A DNA stretch of 64,000 nucleotides, from the NCBI GenBank assembly GCA_045864775.1, contig BTVR01000002.1:1054001-1118000 (forward strand), given 5' to 3'. Shown in pieces: positions 57,082-64,000 of this stretch (positions are counted from its first letter, which is position 1; the number at the start of each line of letters is the position of its first letter). The stretch comes from Macondimonas sp045864775. GTDB taxonomy: Bacteria; Pseudomonadota; Gammaproteobacteria; UBA5335. The notes beneath the pieces are model-generated. The model did no database searches and was not told where the DNA came from. It saw only the letters and a list, made by a program, of their open reading frames with translations. The position numbers and the translations under genes were made by a program.

Positions 57082-58383
57082 TCACAGCGCCTCGCCCCGC
57101 GTTTCGCGCGTGGAGAGCACCGCCAGCGTGGTGAGCAGCGCGGCCCCGGACAGATACCAGCCGACGGTGTGCAGGCCATAGCGGGTGGCCAGCGCGGTCG
57201 CGACATAAGGCGCCAGGGAAGCGCCGAAGATGCCGGCGAGGTTGAACGCGAGCGAGGCACCGGTGTAGCGCACGGCGGTGGGAAACTGCTCGCTCAGCAG
57301 GGTGCCGAGCGGACCATAAGTCAGCCCCATCAGCCCCAGCCCCAGCGCCATGAACACCAGCACGAGCGCATCGCTGCCGGCGCCGAAGAGCGGCGCGAAC
57401 GTCAGGCCGAACAGCGCGATCGCCAGATTGGCGAGCAGCATCATCCAGCGACGGCCGCGCCGGTCCGCCAGATGCGCGGAGAGCGGGATGGTGAGGCCGA
57501 AGAAGAGCACGCCGAAGAGCTGCATCAACAGGAAAGGCTCGCGCGCGTAGCCCAGTGCGGTCGTGCCCCAGGTCAGCGTGAACACGGTCATGAGGTAGAA
57601 CAGCACGAAGGTGCACAGCCCGATCAAGGTGCCGCGCAGCAGCGCGCCGGGATGGTCGCGCAGCACGGCGAGGATGGGCACGCGCTCCCGCGCCTCGGCC
57701 GTGAGCACCCGCCGGAAGACCGGCGTTTCCTCGAGGTTCAGCCGCACCCACAGGCCCACGACCACGAGCACGCTGCTGGCCAGAAACGGCACCCGCCAGC
57801 CCCAGGCGAGAAAGGCCGCGTCATCGAGAGAGTGCGTGAGCAGCAGGAACGACCCGCCGGAGAGGATGAAGCCGATTGGCGCGCCCAGTTGCGGAAACAT
57901 GCCGTACCACGCGCGCCGGCCCGGCGGGGCGTTTTCGGTGGCGAGCAGCACCGCGCCGCCCCATTCGCCGCCCAAGCCCAGCCCCTGACCGAAGCGGCAC
58001 AGCGCCAGCAGCGCCGGCGCGGCGACACCGACCTGAGCATGGGTCGGCAACAGGCCGATGGCGAGCGTCGACAGACCCATGGTCAGCAGCGCCGCCACCA
58101 GCGTCGCCTTGCGTCCGATGCGATCACCGTAATGGCCGAACAGGGCCGAGCCGACCGGGCGCGCGAAGAAGGCGATGGCGAAGGTCGCAAGCGACTGCAG
58201 CATGCCGCTGGCCGGATCGTGCGAGGGAAAGAACAGCGCCGGGAACACCAGCACTGCGGCGGTGGCGTAGATGTAGAAGTCGAAAAATTCGATGGTGGTG
58301 CCGACCAGGCTGGCGAACAGCACGCGGCCCTTGCCGGCGACCGCGCGCGCATCGCTTGCTGACCTCGTGTCCATTGCCGGCAT
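57082..58383 (-). CDS. Major facilitator transporter, MHS (metabolite:H+ symporter) family
   Basis: 433-aa permease with 12 predicted helices. MHS hallmarks are GTTIEFFDFYIYATAAVLVFP at the start, the loop-2 motif GHYGDRIGRKATL and GQGLGLGGEWGGAVL; the loop-8 motif is ADRRGRRWM. MHS members take up carboxylates or osmolytes such as shikimate, alpha-ketoglutarate or proline/betaine. Start placed at 58383; ATG 58374 is an alternative. It diverges from the opp operon. Confidence 0.88.
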   Translation of the reverse strand: MPAMDTRSASDARAVAGKGRVLFASLVGTTIEFFDFYIYATAAVLVFPALFFPSHDPASGMLQSLATFAIAFFARPVGSALFGHYGDRIGRKATLVAALLTMGLSTLAIGLLPTHAQVGVAAPALLALCRFGQGLGLGGEWGGAVLLATENAPPGRRAWYGMFPQLGAPIGFILSGGSFLLLTHSLDDAAFLAWGWRVPFLASSVLVVVGLWVRLNLEETPVFRRVLTAEARERVPILAVLRDHPGALLRGTLIGLCTFVLFYLMTVFTLTWGTTALGYAREPFLLMQLFGVLFFGLTIPLSAHLADRRGRRWMMLLANLAIALFGLTFAPLFGAGSDALVLVFMALGLGLMGLTYGPLGTLLSEQFPTAVRYTGASLAFNLAGIFGASLAPYVATALATRYGLHTVGWYLSGAALLTTLAVLSTRETRGEAL

Positions 58384-58566
58384 CCCTGCCCCGTCCCCGT
58401 GCAAAGTCGTCCATGGTAAGGCATTTGGGCGCTCGTGCCGCCCGGCCTGCCGCGGCATCTGTGAGCGCAGCGTCGATCGCGCTACCATCGGCCATCGGCC
58501 CGGCGCACCGCGGGGCGGCTCCATCCACCGTCACCCCAAGGAGCGCACGGGCTCGGCCCGCACCCC

Positions 58567-59496
58567 ATGAGCATGCTGGCTTACACCTTGCGGCGCTTTC
58601 TCGGCGCCTGGCCCACGCTGCTGGTGCTGGTCACGCTGTCGTTCTTCCTGGTGCGCGCGGCGCCCGGCGGGCCGTTCGACGCGGAGAAGAACCTGCCGCC
58701 CGAGATCGAGGCCAACCTCGCCGCCAAATACCATCTGGATGAGCCGCTCTGGCAGCAATACCTGCGCTATCTCGGCGATCTGGCCCGCGGCGACCTGGGG
58801 CCGTCCTTCAAGTACGCCGACTACACCGTGAACGAGCTGATCGCCCAGGGCTTTCCGGTGTCCCTGCGCCTGGGCCTCGCCGCCATGGCCGTGGCCCTGA
58901 TCATCGGCCTCCCGGCGGGCATGCTCGCCGCGTTGCGCCAGAACCGCCCGCTCGACCATGTCACCATGGCGGTGGCGATGACCGGCATCTCGGTGCCGGG
59001 CTTCGTCGTGGCGCCGCTGTTGATCCTGGTGTTCGCGGTGCATCTGGGCTGGCTGCCGGCCGGCGGGCTCGACGGCGGCCTGCGCGCTTGGGTCCTGCCG
59101 GTGACGGCGCTCGCGTTGCCGCTGCTGGCCTACATCGCAAGGCTCACGCGCGCCAGCCTGATCGAGGTCTGGCGGAGCCCCTTCATCCGCACGGCGCGCG
59201 CCAAGGGCCTGCCGGTGTGGCTGATCCTGACCCGCCATGCGCTCAAACCCACGCTGCTGCCGGTCGTCTCCTTCCTCGGCCCGGCGCTGGCCGGCGTCAT
59301 CACGGGCTCGGTCGTCATCGAGGCAATCTTCGGCATCCCGGGCCTGGGGCGCTATTTCGTGCAGGGCGCGCTCAACCGCGACTACACGCTGGTGATGGGC
59401 GTCGTGGTGTTCTACGGCGCGCTCATCATCGTCTTCAATTTCCTGGTGGACCTGCTCTACGCCCTGCTCGACCCGCGCGTGAGGTACGGCGCATGA
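58567..59496 (+). CDS. oppB: Peptide/nickel-type ABC transporter, permease OppB/DppB
   Basis: 309-aa inner-membrane subunit with six helices. Start MLAYTLRRFLGAWPTLLVLVTLSFFLVR, the large periplasmic loop with PPEIEANLAAKYHLDEPLWQQYLRYL, the EAA coupling loop RTARAKGLPVWLILTRHALK and the end GIPGLGRYFVQG. First gene of a four-gene operon; ATGA overlap with oppC. No solute-binding protein gene is adjacent, so the substrate is unknown. Confidence 0.93.
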   Translation: MSMLAYTLRRFLGAWPTLLVLVTLSFFLVRAAPGGPFDAEKNLPPEIEANLAAKYHLDEPLWQQYLRYLGDLARGDLGPSFKYADYTVNELIAQGFPVSLRLGLAAMAVALIIGLPAGMLAALRQNRPLDHVTMAVAMTGISVPGFVVAPLLILVFAVHLGWLPAGGLDGGLRAWVLPVTALALPLLAYIARLTRASLIEVWRSPFIRTARAKGLPVWLILTRHALKPTLLPVVSFLGPALAGVITGSVVIEAIFGIPGLGRYFVQGALNRDYTLVMGVVVFYGALIIVFNFLVDLLYALLDPRVRYGA

Positions 59497-60380
59497 GCGC
59501 GGCGGTGCCCAAGGTGGACTTGGCCCAACCGGCGGGTCGCGGACTGTGGAGCGACGCCCTGCGGCGGCTGCGGCGCAACCGCGCGGCCATGACCAGCCTG
59601 CTGCTGCTCGGCCTGCTCGTCGTGGCCGTGACCGTCGGGCCGCTCCTCAGCCCCAACGCCTTCGACAGCAGCGACTGGGACGCCATCCTGCTGGCCCCCA
59701 CGCTCGCCGGCGGGCACTGGTTCGGCACCGATTTTCTCGGCCGCGATCTGCTGGTCCGCACGCTGCATGGCGGGCGCATCTCGCTCTTGGTCGGCCTGTC
59801 GGCGACGCTGGTGAGCCTGCTGATCGGGGTGGTCTGGGGCGCGACCGCGGGCTATGTCGGCGGGCGGGTCGACGCCTTCATGATGCGCGTGGTCGATATC
59901 CTCTACGCGCTGCCCTTCATGTTCTTCGTGATCCTGCTCATGGTGTTCTTCGGGCGCAACATCTTCCTGATCTTCATCGCGGTCGGCGCGGTGAACTGGC
60001 TGGACATGGCGCGCATCGTGCGCGGCCAGACGCTATCGCTGCGCGAGCGCGAATTCGTCCTCGCCGCCAAGGCCTACGGCGCGCCCGGCTGGCGCATCAT
60101 CGCCAAGCACATCGTGCCCAACCTGCTCGGCGTGGTGGTGGTCTACGTCACGCTGACCATCCCGCAGGTGATCCTGGTCGAATCCTTTCTGAGCTTTCTA
60201 GGTCTGGGTGTGCAGGAACCCTTCACCAGCTGGGGCGCGCTGGTCAACGACGGCGCCCAGCAGATGGAGGCCGGCCCCTGGCTCCTGATCTTCCCGGGGC
60301 TGTTCCTGGCCGTGACGCTGTTCTGTTTCAACTTTCTCGGCGACGGTCTGCGCGATGCGCTGGACCCCAAGGATCGCTGA
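59493..60380 (+). CDS. oppC: Peptide/nickel-type ABC transporter, permease OppC/DppC
   Basis: 295-aa inner-membrane partner of OppB. Visible segments are HWFGTDFLGRDLLVRTLHGGRISL after the first helix, the EAA loop LAAKAYGAPGWRIIAKHIVPN and the end DGLRDALDPKDR, all standard for DppC/OppC. The open frame starts further upstream, but ATG 59493 overlaps the oppB stop. Confidence 0.94.
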   Translation: MSAAVPKVDLAQPAGRGLWSDALRRLRRNRAAMTSLLLLGLLVVAVTVGPLLSPNAFDSSDWDAILLAPTLAGGHWFGTDFLGRDLLVRTLHGGRISLLVGLSATLVSLLIGVVWGATAGYVGGRVDAFMMRVVDILYALPFMFFVILLMVFFGRNIFLIFIAVGAVNWLDMARIVRGQTLSLREREFVLAAKAYGAPGWRIIAKHIVPNLLGVVVVYVTLTIPQVILVESFLSFLGLGVQEPFTSWGALVNDGAQQMEAGPWLLIFPGLFLAVTLFCFNFLGDGLRDALDPKDR

Positions 60381-60420
60381 TGCGACCCCGATCGCCACCC
60401 GTCCATCCAGGCCGCCAACG

Positions 60421-61422
60421 ATGAGCGCGGTCCCGGCGGCGCAAGCCGCGCCCCTGCTCGCGGTGCACGATCTGTCCGTGCGCTTTGCGACCGACAGCGG
60501 GCCGGTGGCGGCCGTGCGCGAGGTCGGCTTCACGCTCGAGCGCGGCGAGGCGCTGGCGCTGGTGGGCGAATCGGGCTCCGGCAAGACCCAGAGCGCCATG
60601 GCCCTGCTCGGCCTGCTCGCGGACAACGGCCGCGCCACGGGCAAGGCGACACTCGCCGGCGCGCCGCTGCTCGGCCAGCCCGAACACGTGCTGCGCCGCA
60701 TCCGGGGCGCGCGCATCGGCGTGGTGTTCCAGGATCCGATGACGGCGCTCAATCCCTACCTCACCATCGAGCGCCAGATGACCGAGACGCTCGCGCTGCA
60801 CCGCGGCCGGTCGCGCCGCGAGGCGCGCGCCGAGGCGTTGCAGATGCTCGAGGCGGTGCGCATCACCGATGCCCGGCGACGGCTCGATCAGTATCCGCAC
60901 GAGCTTTCCGGCGGCATGCGCCAGCGGGTGATGATCGCCATGGCGCTGCTGCCGCGACCCGAGATCCTGATCCTCGATGAACCCACCACCGCGCTCGACG
61001 TCACCGTCCAGGCCCAGATCCTCGATCTGCTCGCGGCGCTGCGGCGCGATCTGGGCACGGCCATGCTGCTCATCACCCATGATCTGGGCGTGGTGGCCGC
61101 CGTCTGCGACCGCATGCTGGTCATGTACGCCGGCGAAGGCGTCGAGCAGGGCCCGGTAGCCGAACTGCTCGCCCGTCCGCGCCATCCCTACACGCAGGGG
61201 CTGCTCGCGTCCCTGCCCGCCCGCCAGCACGGCGCGCGCCTGGCCACGCTCGCCGGCCAGCCGCCCGATCCGCGCGCCCGCCCGCCGGGCTGCGCCTTCA
61301 CGCCGCGCTGCCGCCATGCCATGGCGGTGTGCACGACCGTTCATCCCGCGTGGACCGAGGAGTCCACCGCGCGCGGCCGGCGCTGCCACTGGCAGCCGCC
61401 CGCCGATGGAGAGACGCCATGA
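60421..61422 (+). CDS. oppD: Peptide/nickel-type ABC transporter, ATPase OppD/DppD
   Basis: 333-aa ATPase. Walker A GESGSGKTQSAMALLG, signature LSGGMRQRVMIAMAL, Walker B ILILDEPTTALDVTVQ. The C-terminal OppD extension has PPGCAFTPRCRHAM and a final RRCHW, the cysteine set that binds a 4Fe-4S cluster in this family. ATGA overlap with oppF. Confidence 0.95.
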   Translation: MSAVPAAQAAPLLAVHDLSVRFATDSGPVAAVREVGFTLERGEALALVGESGSGKTQSAMALLGLLADNGRATGKATLAGAPLLGQPEHVLRRIRGARIGVVFQDPMTALNPYLTIERQMTETLALHRGRSRREARAEALQMLEAVRITDARRRLDQYPHELSGGMRQRVMIAMALLPRPEILILDEPTTALDVTVQAQILDLLAALRRDLGTAMLLITHDLGVVAAVCDRMLVMYAGEGVEQGPVAELLARPRHPYTQGLLASLPARQHGARLATLAGQPPDPRARPPGCAFTPRCRHAMAVCTTVHPAWTEESTARGRRCHWQPPADGETP

Positions 61423-62402
61423 GCGCCGCGCTGCTGGACGCGCAGGACCTGGCCGTGCACTACCGCATCGGCGGCGGTCTCTTGCATCGGGCGCGCGCGC
61501 TGCGGGCAGTGGAGGACGTGAGCCTGACCCTCACGACCGGCGAAACGCTGGGCATCGTGGGCGAGTCGGGTTGCGGCAAGTCCACCCTCGGCCGCGCCCT
61601 GCTGGGCCTCACGCCCATCACCCGCGGCCGGGTGATGCTTGCTGGGGTCGATCTGACGAGCCTTACCGCACGGGCACTGCGCGCCCACCGCCGCCACGCG
61701 CAGATGGTGTTCCAGGATCCGCTCGCCAGCCTCGACCCGCGCATGACCGTGGGCCAGATCCTCGCCGAGCCGATGCGCGTGCACGAGCCGTCCATGACGC
61801 GACTCGCAGTGCGCGCCCGCGCCTTGTCGCTGCTGGAACGCGTCGGCCTCAGTGCGGCCGCGCTGGACGGCTATCCGCACGAGTTCTCAGGGGGACAATG
61901 CCAGCGCATCGGCATCGCCCGGGCGCTGATGCTGCGTCCCAAGCTGCTCGTGTGCGATGAGCCGGTCTCGGCGCTGGACGTTTCCATTCAAGGCCAGATC
62001 GTCAACCTGCTGCAGGACCTGCAGGCCGAACAGGGGCTGGGGCTCGTCTTCATCGCCCACGATCTGGCCGTGGTGCGTCACATCAGCCACCGCGTGCAGG
62101 TCATGTACCTGGGCCGCACGGTGGAAACCGGCCCCACCGCGGCGATCTTCGCCGCGCCCCGGCACCCCTACACCCGCGGCCTGCTCGACGCCGTGCCCGA
62201 ACCGCGACCCGGCGCGCCGCTGCGGGTGCCGGTGGCCGGCGATCTGCCCTCGCCGCTCGATCCGCCGCCGGGCTGCGCCTTTCATCCGCGCTGTCCGCGC
62301 GCCCAGGACCGCTGTCGCACCGAGACACCCGCGCTGCGGCCCCTCGGCGCCGATCGCGCCGTGCGCTGCCATATCCCGCTGGACGATCCCGCGGCAGCCT
62401 GA
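61419..62402 (+). CDS. oppF: Peptide/nickel-type ABC transporter, ATPase OppF/DppF
   Basis: 327-aa second ATPase. Walker A GESGCGKSTLGRALLG, signature FSGGQCQRIGIARAL (the usual second Gln-Arg has become Gln-Cys-Gln), Walker B LLVCDEPVSALDVSIQ. The tail carries PPGCAFHPRCPRAQDRC and a closing CHIP, again a cluster-binding pattern. Last gene of the operon. Confidence 0.95.
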   Translation: MSAALLDAQDLAVHYRIGGGLLHRARALRAVEDVSLTLTTGETLGIVGESGCGKSTLGRALLGLTPITRGRVMLAGVDLTSLTARALRAHRRHAQMVFQDPLASLDPRMTVGQILAEPMRVHEPSMTRLAVRARALSLLERVGLSAAALDGYPHEFSGGQCQRIGIARALMLRPKLLVCDEPVSALDVSIQGQIVNLLQDLQAEQGLGLVFIAHDLAVVRHISHRVQVMYLGRTVETGPTAAIFAAPRHPYTRGLLDAVPEPRPGAPLRVPVAGDLPSPLDPPPGCAFHPRCPRAQDRCRTETPALRPLGADRAVRCHIPLDDPAAA

Positions 62403-62707
62403 ACGGCCACTATTTGCCATTCGCTGCCCTGTTCAGCCGGCCGCCACAGAGGTGGGGCGATCGCCTTTTTCCCGTCGCTAAACAACCGCTTCTCATCATG
62501 CACCTGCCCAATTGCGCCGTGATTCCGGAAGTGGGATAGTGAAGAGGCCCGGCGGTAGGTGGCTTCGGCTCTTACGACTCCTCCGTCCAGTGTCGCCATA
62601 GGCGATTTACAACGGCATGTGGGCTTTCCTCATGTCGCGCACTGTTGGTTATAGGCCATGCGCTCATGCGCTAGGTATGCCGGGACTTGCGGAAGGAGGA
62701 TGGGATT
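62403..62707. other. 305-base non-coding stretch upstream of the reverse transcriptase cassette
   Basis: No convincing coding frame on either strand. GGCGATCGCC followed by five T at 62457-62471 may end the opp transcript. Further on, a foldable segment 62654-62681 has the hairpin GCGC-TCAT-GCGC nested inside GGC/GCC ends, and AAGAG/CTCTT at 62541-62573 can also pair. Defence reverse transcriptases often have a structured RNA beside the gene, so this stretch is the place to look for one. Composition falls from opp-like GC toward the lower GC of the cassette. Confidence 0.4.
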
Positions 62708-62848
62708 ATGAGCGATCATAAAGCCCGCCTAGTTCTTGAGTGCGTGAGACTAGCCACCGCTTTGGTATGGCTGGCGAACACACTCTTGAACATGGCTTTT
62801 AACTATCTCGAAATGCCTCATGACGCCGCTCTGGGTCGAAAAATTTGA
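62708..62848 (+). CDS. 46-aa hydrophobic small protein preceding the reverse transcriptase
   Basis: Short frame starting ATG with a near-perfect ribosome-binding site (AAGGAGG, 9 bases upstream) and ending TGA at 62846-62848. Residues 8-34 (LVLECVRLATALVWLANTLL and on) form one long hydrophobic or amphipathic helix with basic residues before it, so a membrane or membrane-active peptide is plausible. It overlaps the first 29 bases of the reverse transcriptase in another frame. The latter has no ribosome-binding site, so translation of the two is probably coupled. No homologue is recognised. It could also be a leader peptide rather than a functional product. Confidence 0.55.
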   Translation: MSDHKARLVLECVRLATALVWLANTLLNMAFNYLEMPHDAALGRKI

Positions 62849-63575
62849 AGTCAAGCCTGGGCGGTGGATATTTGTTCCATCCCCAGAAGGGCGGGCGGTG
62901 GGAACAAAAATTAAAACGGAAATTTCCAGCCGATGGGTACCGCCGAACTTCATGTACCACTTCAGGTCAGGAGGTCACATTGCTGCACTGAAAAAGCATC
63001 TGTCAAATTCATCCTTCGTGAGACTCGACATCAAAGACTGTTTCGGAAGCATCAACAGAAGTCGCGTCACTCGCGGCCTGAAAACTTTGGTCGGGTACGA
63101 GCAGGCGCGCGAATGGGCCAAGATGTCTGTTGTTCGAAACCCAATAGAGCCGTCAAAATGGGTTCTGCCATTCGGCTTCGTTCAGTCGCCCATTCTGGCT
63201 TCGTTGTGTATTTCTGAAAGCGCTCTCGGATCGTGCCTCCTAAAGATTCACGAGATGCGCAACGTCGTTCTCACGGTCTATGTCGACGACATCATCATAT
63301 CGGCACTAGAGGATTCCTTAACACAATCAATTCGCGAAAATATCGAGGCAGCCATTTCTCGCTCAGGCTTCGAGATCAATATGGACAAATCCATGGGTCC
63401 GGGCAGCTCTATCACAGCCTTCAACATAATCATTGAGCATCAGAAATTAGTCGTTCATCCCGATCGCATGAAGCAGTTCAGTGCCGTCATCAACTCAGCT
63501 TCAAACCCGGAAAAGATAAACGGGATCCGCAGCTACGTGGGGTCCATAAACTCTCATCAGATTTCACAACTCTGA
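62820..63575 (+). CDS. Compact reverse transcriptase, probable defence-type (UG/DRT-like)
   Basis: 251-aa RNA-directed DNA polymerase. Palm motifs are in order: FVRLDIKDCFGSI (residues 66-78, catalytic Asp70), LPFGFVQSPILASL (116-129, the equivalent of LPQGxxxSPxLANL), VYVDDIIIS (153-161, catalytic Asp156-Asp157), GFEINMDKS (183-191) and a thumb-like IRSYVGSIN. There is no maturase/endonuclease domain as in group II intron enzymes, and the retron NAxxH and VTG motifs are absent. The C-terminus after SINSHQ is short. ATG 62820 is the first start after an in-frame stop at 62787. GC content is clearly below that of neighbours and codon use differs, indicating transfer. The family resembles the unknown-group/DRT enzymes (a Drt3-like member is one possibility), but subgroup needs a tree. 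Confidence 0.85.
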   Translation: MTPLWVEKFEVKPGRWIFVPSPEGRAVGTKIKTEISSRWVPPNFMYHFRSGGHIAALKKHLSNSSFVRLDIKDCFGSINRSRVTRGLKTLVGYEQAREWAKMSVVRNPIEPSKWVLPFGFVQSPILASLCISESALGSCLLKIHEMRNVVLTVYVDDIIISALEDSLTQSIRENIEAAISRSGFEINMDKSMGPGSSITAFNIIIEHQKLVVHPDRMKQFSAVINSASNPEKINGIRSYVGSINSHQISQL

Positions 63576-63670
63576 GAGATGTTCGCTTTCATGCCCCGGG
63601 GCAAATCCATTGGTTGGCTTGCATCATTCGAAATCACGAAAAAAAGCACCCACGTAGCCGGCCCAATGCC

Positions 63671-64000
63671 GTGTTCGTCGGTCAGGACTGGATGATCCTG
63701 ACGTGCAATACCGCGATCGATGTCTATGAGTGGTCCTCGTCCTGTGCCGGATTTGGTGATGAATCGGGCGATCTGACGGAACTCACCGTGGTCGATCTAC
63801 GCAATGGAAAATCGCACCCCATCATCAAGGGAAGCAGTTCTTATGGTGGGCTGCCTGCCTTCGTGGTTGAAGACCGGCTCCCCGAAACCCTGTCCTGGGT
63901 CAGTGAAGCGCCGATCGAGTATGTCAAGGACACGCTCGCCATCACGCCAGCAGGCTTCAGCGTGGAGGTTAGTTTCCCGGAAAAAGTGCCCTCAATCCGG
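63671..64000 (+). CDS. Open reading frame running off the window, unknown product
   Basis: A frame open through the window end, with possible starts at GTG 63671 or ATG 63692. The product (MILTCNTAIDVYEWSSSCAGFG and LTELTVVDLRNGKSHPIIKG among its segments) has a normal amino-acid balance and a strand-rich look with a Cys at each of two N-terminal positions. The frame is also open upstream to before the reverse transcriptase stop, where the sequence looks like a shadow. It is not recognised as any family. It may be part of the reverse transcriptase cassette or the next chromosomal gene. Confidence 0.45.
   Translation, partial: MFVGQDWMILTCNTAIDVYEWSSSCAGFGDESGDLTELTVVDLRNGKSHPIIKGSSSYGGLPAFVVEDRLPETLSWVSEAPIEYVKDTLAITPAGFSVEVSFPEKVPSIR

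Noticed and set aside
62820..63575. Reverse transcriptase as part of a group II intron or a retron
   Set aside because: No maturase or endonuclease region follows, no intron domain V-like end was seen, and the retron NAxxH and VTG motifs are missing.

Overview
The window reads as a high-GC chromosomal segment of a gammaproteobacterium. The basis is gene order rather than any rRNA: aroB-dgt-gltB-gltD-hemE, glyQ-glyS-gmhB-plsC, argS next to a SPOR-domain gene, glnA-ntrB-ntrC, and pstSCAB-phoU are typical of that class. No rRNA or tRNA gene was recognised. Genes are tightly packed, with many 4-base ATGA-type overlaps.

Layout. 1-9315 (+): end of aroB, dgt, both glutamate synthase subunits, pyrF and hemE. 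9355-14817 (-): phosphate ABC transporter pstS-pstC-pstA-pstB with phoU, preceded by a Pho box. 14983-17099 (-): class II photolyase and a GST-like gene. 17250-24443: a catabolic island with two isochorismatase-fold cysteine hydrolases (one a clear biuret hydrolase), allophanate hydrolase, a cupin, a Tsx-like outer-membrane channel, a frameshifted xanthine/uracil-type permease and a GntR/FCD regulator. Together they describe uptake of biuret (possibly triuret) and its breakdown to ammonia and CO2. Two similar palindromes sit upstream of the two minus-strand transcription units and are the obvious candidate operators. 24440-28484: a copper-resistance remnant, with a decayed P-type ATPase end, an intact multicopper oxidase and CopB-type outer-membrane protein, then a broken phosphodiesterase/phosphatase gene. 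28505-36672 (-): housekeeping block of SPOR protein, argS, msrB, a small outer-membrane barrel, plsC, gmhB and glyS/glyQ. 36842-41274 (+): glnA under a clear sigma-54 promoter with NtrC-like sites, then ntrB and ntrC. With gltBD, this gives the window the GS-GOGAT cycle and its regulator, and the biuret island could feed ammonia into it. 41281-46619: NDH-2, an NRDE/TANGO2 protein, an S9 peptidase and a secreted unknown. 46835-50329: a zinc-type uptake unit (small Cys/His membrane protein, porin, ZnuA-like, ZnuB-like) without its ATPase. 50384-52258: ilvD.

52259-54620 is an accessory insertion with an AT-rich promoter region and an RloA/RloB (AbiL-type) ATPase plus TOPRIM-like pair, a probable anti-phage module. 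54621-62402: a secreted unknown, a lipid kinase, an MHS-type MFS transporter and an oligopeptide/nickel-type ABC transporter (oppBCDF) without a binding protein.

62403-64000 is the most unusual part. Base composition falls, and a 46-codon ORF with a strong ribosome-binding site and a hydrophobic core overlaps the start of a compact reverse transcriptase (YVDD active site, no maturase domain, no retron hallmarks seen). It is followed by a further reading frame that runs off the window. This looks like a stand-alone defence-type reverse transcriptase cassette and is the best candidate here for an undescribed system.
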